Shown: in pieces, positions 6,347 through 7,179 of the stretch
Layout: the number at the start of each line of letters is the position of its first letter
How positions within the stretch are numbered: the first letter of the stretch is position 1
NCBI GenBank assembly: GCA_900543175.1
Contig: UQQO01000111.1
Location: 1 to 7,179 of the forward strand
Source of the DNA: an uncultured Fusobacterium sp.
Lineage (GTDB): Bacteria; Fusobacteriota; Fusobacteriia; Fusobacteriales; Fusobacteriaceae
Direction of reading: 5' to 3'
DNA length: 7,179 bases
Notes under the pieces: model-generated
What the model saw: the letters and a program-made list of their open reading frames with translations, nothing else
Told to the model about the DNA's origin: nothing
The model's database searches: none
Translations under genes and position numbers: made by a program

Positions 6347-6733
6347 TTAGTGTTGGCATTTGTGATCATCATCGTGATCATGGTGATGATGTGCACAAGC
6401 TGATCCTTTAGAGTATAGACTTCCTTGTAGGTAGATTCCTAATACATCATCAATTTTTCCAGCAGCTCCTAATATAACTTGTCCACCATTAGCTTTAATT
6501 AGGTCAATAGCTCTTTGTCCCATTCCACCAGTAATTACTACATTAATATTGTTAGCAGCTATAAATCTAGGGAATACTCCTGGTGCATGTTCTGGAGCTT
6601 CAAGAATCTCTTTTTTAACTACATTTCCATTTTCTATTGTATATACTGCAAATTTTTCACAGTGTCCAAAGTGTTCCTCTACTGTTATCTCGTCATTTGT
6701 TGGGAATCCAACTCTTAAAATTTCATTACTCAT
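6347..6733 (-). CDS. NifX/NifB-type iron-molybdenum cofactor domain protein with His/Asp/Cys-rich metal-binding tail
   Basis: A 128-residue cytosolic protein. Residues about 5-105 form a Nitro_FeMo-Co domain, with EEHFGHCEKFAVY (19-31) and the family signature ITGGMGQRAIDLI (67-79). The last 18 residues are low-complexity and metal-binding: CAHHHHDHDDDHKCQH at 113-128, with seven His, four Asp and two Cys. Similar His-rich ends occur on nickel, zinc and copper storage or delivery proteins. The start chosen is ATG 6733 because AGGAG (6747-6743) lies 9 nt upstream; the in-frame ATG at 6742 is only 3 residues longer and abuts that site. The chosen start overlaps the DUF134 stop (ATGAGTAA, 8 nt), indicating translational coupling with the putative regulator. 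A role as a cluster scaffold or carrier fed by the tail is inferred; no nitrogenase gene is nearby. Confidence 0.85.
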   Translation of the reverse strand: MSNEILRVGFPTNDEITVEEHFGHCEKFAVYTIENGNVVKKEILEAPEHAPGVFPRFIAANNINVVITGGMGQRAIDLIKANGGQVILGAAGKIDDVLGIYLQGSLYSKGSACAHHHHDHDDDHKCQH

Positions 6734-7022
6734 TAAAACCATCTCCTGTGTTTTTTAATTTTATTGCTTTTAGATGTAATAAACCATCTAATATTTTTCT
6801 TCTTCCTGAATTTAGCAGTCTTTGAACAGTTCCCCTAGATATTCCCATTATTTCAGCTGTTTCAATTTGATTTTTTCCCTCATAATCACACAATCTTACA
6901 GCTTCTAACTCATCTATCTCTATATCTATAATCTCCATTTCAGACAATGGTATTCCAGTAGGTTTAAATATTCTCTCATTTTCCAATAATCTACAACATC
7001 TCTGTTTTTTACACCTTGGCAT
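6726..7022 (-). CDS. DUF134-family helix-turn-helix protein, putative regulator of the operon
   Basis: A 98-residue DUF134-family protein. The N-terminus is basic and cysteine-bearing (PRCKKQRCCR, Cys4/9/10), followed by the acidic EMEIIDIEIDELEAVRLCDYEG stretch split over residues 28-49. A sigma-70 region 4-like helix-turn-helix lies at about 50-78 (QIETAEIMGISRGTVQRLLN, then SGRRKI). The family is uncharacterised in detail but is often found beside NifX-like genes in anaerobes. AGGGAGGA (7033-7026) precedes ATG 7022 with rather tight spacing. It is the first gene of the minus-strand operon, directly downstream of a strong promoter with a palindrome at the start point, so autoregulation and control of the whole operon is the natural hypothesis. 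The clustered cysteines could sense metal or redox state; that part is speculation. Confidence 0.85.
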   Translation of the reverse strand: MPRCKKQRCCRLLENERIFKPTGIPLSEMEIIDIEIDELEAVRLCDYEGKNQIETAEIMGISRGTVQRLLNSGRRKILDGLLHLKAIKLKNTGDGFNE

Positions 7023-7044
7023 ATATCCTCCCTAACTGCTATTC

Positions 7045-7058
7045 TGTGCATATGCACA
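7045..7058. promoter_or_regulatory. perfect 14-bp palindrome at the operon start point, probable operator
   Basis: TGTGCATATGCACA is self-complementary over all 14 bases. It begins 5 nt after the -10 on the minus strand, so it covers the predicted transcription start (about 7057) and the first transcribed bases. This is the classic place for a repressor. It is far more GC-rich than its surroundings, and the DUF134 protein encoded just below is the obvious candidate to bind it. Confidence 0.65.
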
Positions 7059-7063
7059 ATTAA

Positions 7064-7092
7064 AGTATACTCCTATTTATTTTTCTTGTCAA
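7064..7092 (-). promoter_or_regulatory. sigma-70 promoter of the DUF134/NifX-like/ATPase operon
   Basis: On the minus strand a perfect TTGACA (7092-7087) and TATACT (7069-7064) are separated by exactly 17 bp. This is the best promoter in the window. It implies constitutive strength held down by a repressor, and differs from the sigma-54 control reported for the Desulfovibrio orange-protein operons. Upstream, 7093-7130 is plain AT-rich DNA. Confidence 0.9.
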
Positions 7093-7130
7093 TAAGTTTT
7101 AAAAATTTTTTATAATAAATTAAGACAAAT

Positions 7131-7174
7131 AAAAAAAGCTGAGTAACATTTTAAAAAAAATGTTTTACTCAGCT
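7131..7174 (-). terminator. terminator of a minus-strand gene lying beyond the window end
   Basis: AGCTGAGTAA (7137-7146) pairs with TTACTCAGCT (7165-7174), and CATTTT (7147-7152) with AAAATG (7157-7162), leaving two bulged T. On the minus strand it is followed by TTTTTTT (complement of 7131-7137). The strong U-tract shows that it ends a transcript entering from the right, so the promoter at 7064-7092 begins a separate unit. On the plus strand only CTCTCTT is seen before the window ends. Confidence 0.8.
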
Positions 7175-7179
7175 CTCTT

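Noticed and set aside
6515..6825. Plus-strand short frames opposite the tailed NifX-like and DUF134 genes
   Set aside because: They overlap well-supported minus-strand genes, lack ribosome sites and look like translated antisense.
7060..7130. Sigma-54 promoter for the minus-strand operon, by analogy with Desulfovibrio
   Set aside because: No GG-N10-GC element is visible, while a perfect-spaced TTGACA/TATACT pair is present and no enhancer-binding activator gene is in the window.

Overview
The window comes from a low-GC, strictly fermentative anaerobe. Codon use is AT-rich (glycine is almost always GGA), ribosome binding sites are strong AGGAGG, and the gene content is butyrate-type fermentation plus ferredoxin-domain MinD-like ATPases. 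I favour a Fusobacterium-like genome over a low-GC Clostridium. This is inferred from codon and protein style, not from a marker gene. The window has two halves that converge at about 4100-4180.

Plus-strand half (1-4101). Three genes read in the same direction: thl (acetyl-CoA acetyltransferase), crt (3-hydroxybutyryl-CoA dehydratase / enoyl-CoA hydratase) and hbd (3-hydroxybutyryl-CoA dehydrogenase). Together they take two acetyl-CoA to crotonyl-CoA in the order thiolase, Hbd, Crt. No bcd-etfBA genes for the next step are in the window. The gaps between these genes (94 and 80 nt) hold RNA hairpins that lack a canonical U-tract. Two tandem terminators follow hbd. Next is a GntR-family (FadR/FCD type) regulator with its own extended -10 promoter. 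A perfect 11-bp-arm inverted repeat overlaps and follows that -10, and is a likely autoregulatory operator.

Minus-strand half (7179 down to 4131). An excellent sigma-70 promoter (TTGACA, 17 bp, TATACT) with a perfect 14-bp palindrome at the start point drives, in transcription order: a DUF134 helix-turn-helix protein; a NifX/NifB-type iron-molybdenum-cofactor-domain protein with a His/Asp/Cys-rich tail; a mid-operon hairpin; a second protein of that domain family without the tail; and two MinD/Mrp-like ATPases, each carrying two CX2CX2CX3C ferredoxin motifs in the middle of the ATPase fold. No nitrogenase genes are present. The set closely resembles the anaerobe-specific orange-protein (ORP) gene cluster known from Desulfovibrio, so the likely theme is assembly or handling of an Fe-S or mixed metal-sulfide cluster on the small NifX-like proteins by the paired ATPases. 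The metal, the target and the physiological role cannot be read from the sequence.

Several starts given here are internal to the longest open frame and were chosen from ribosome binding sites: thl at 126, the GntR gene at 3383, and the two NifX-like genes at 6733 and 6250 (minus strand). I see no tRNA, rRNA, CRISPR array, insertion sequence or broken gene.
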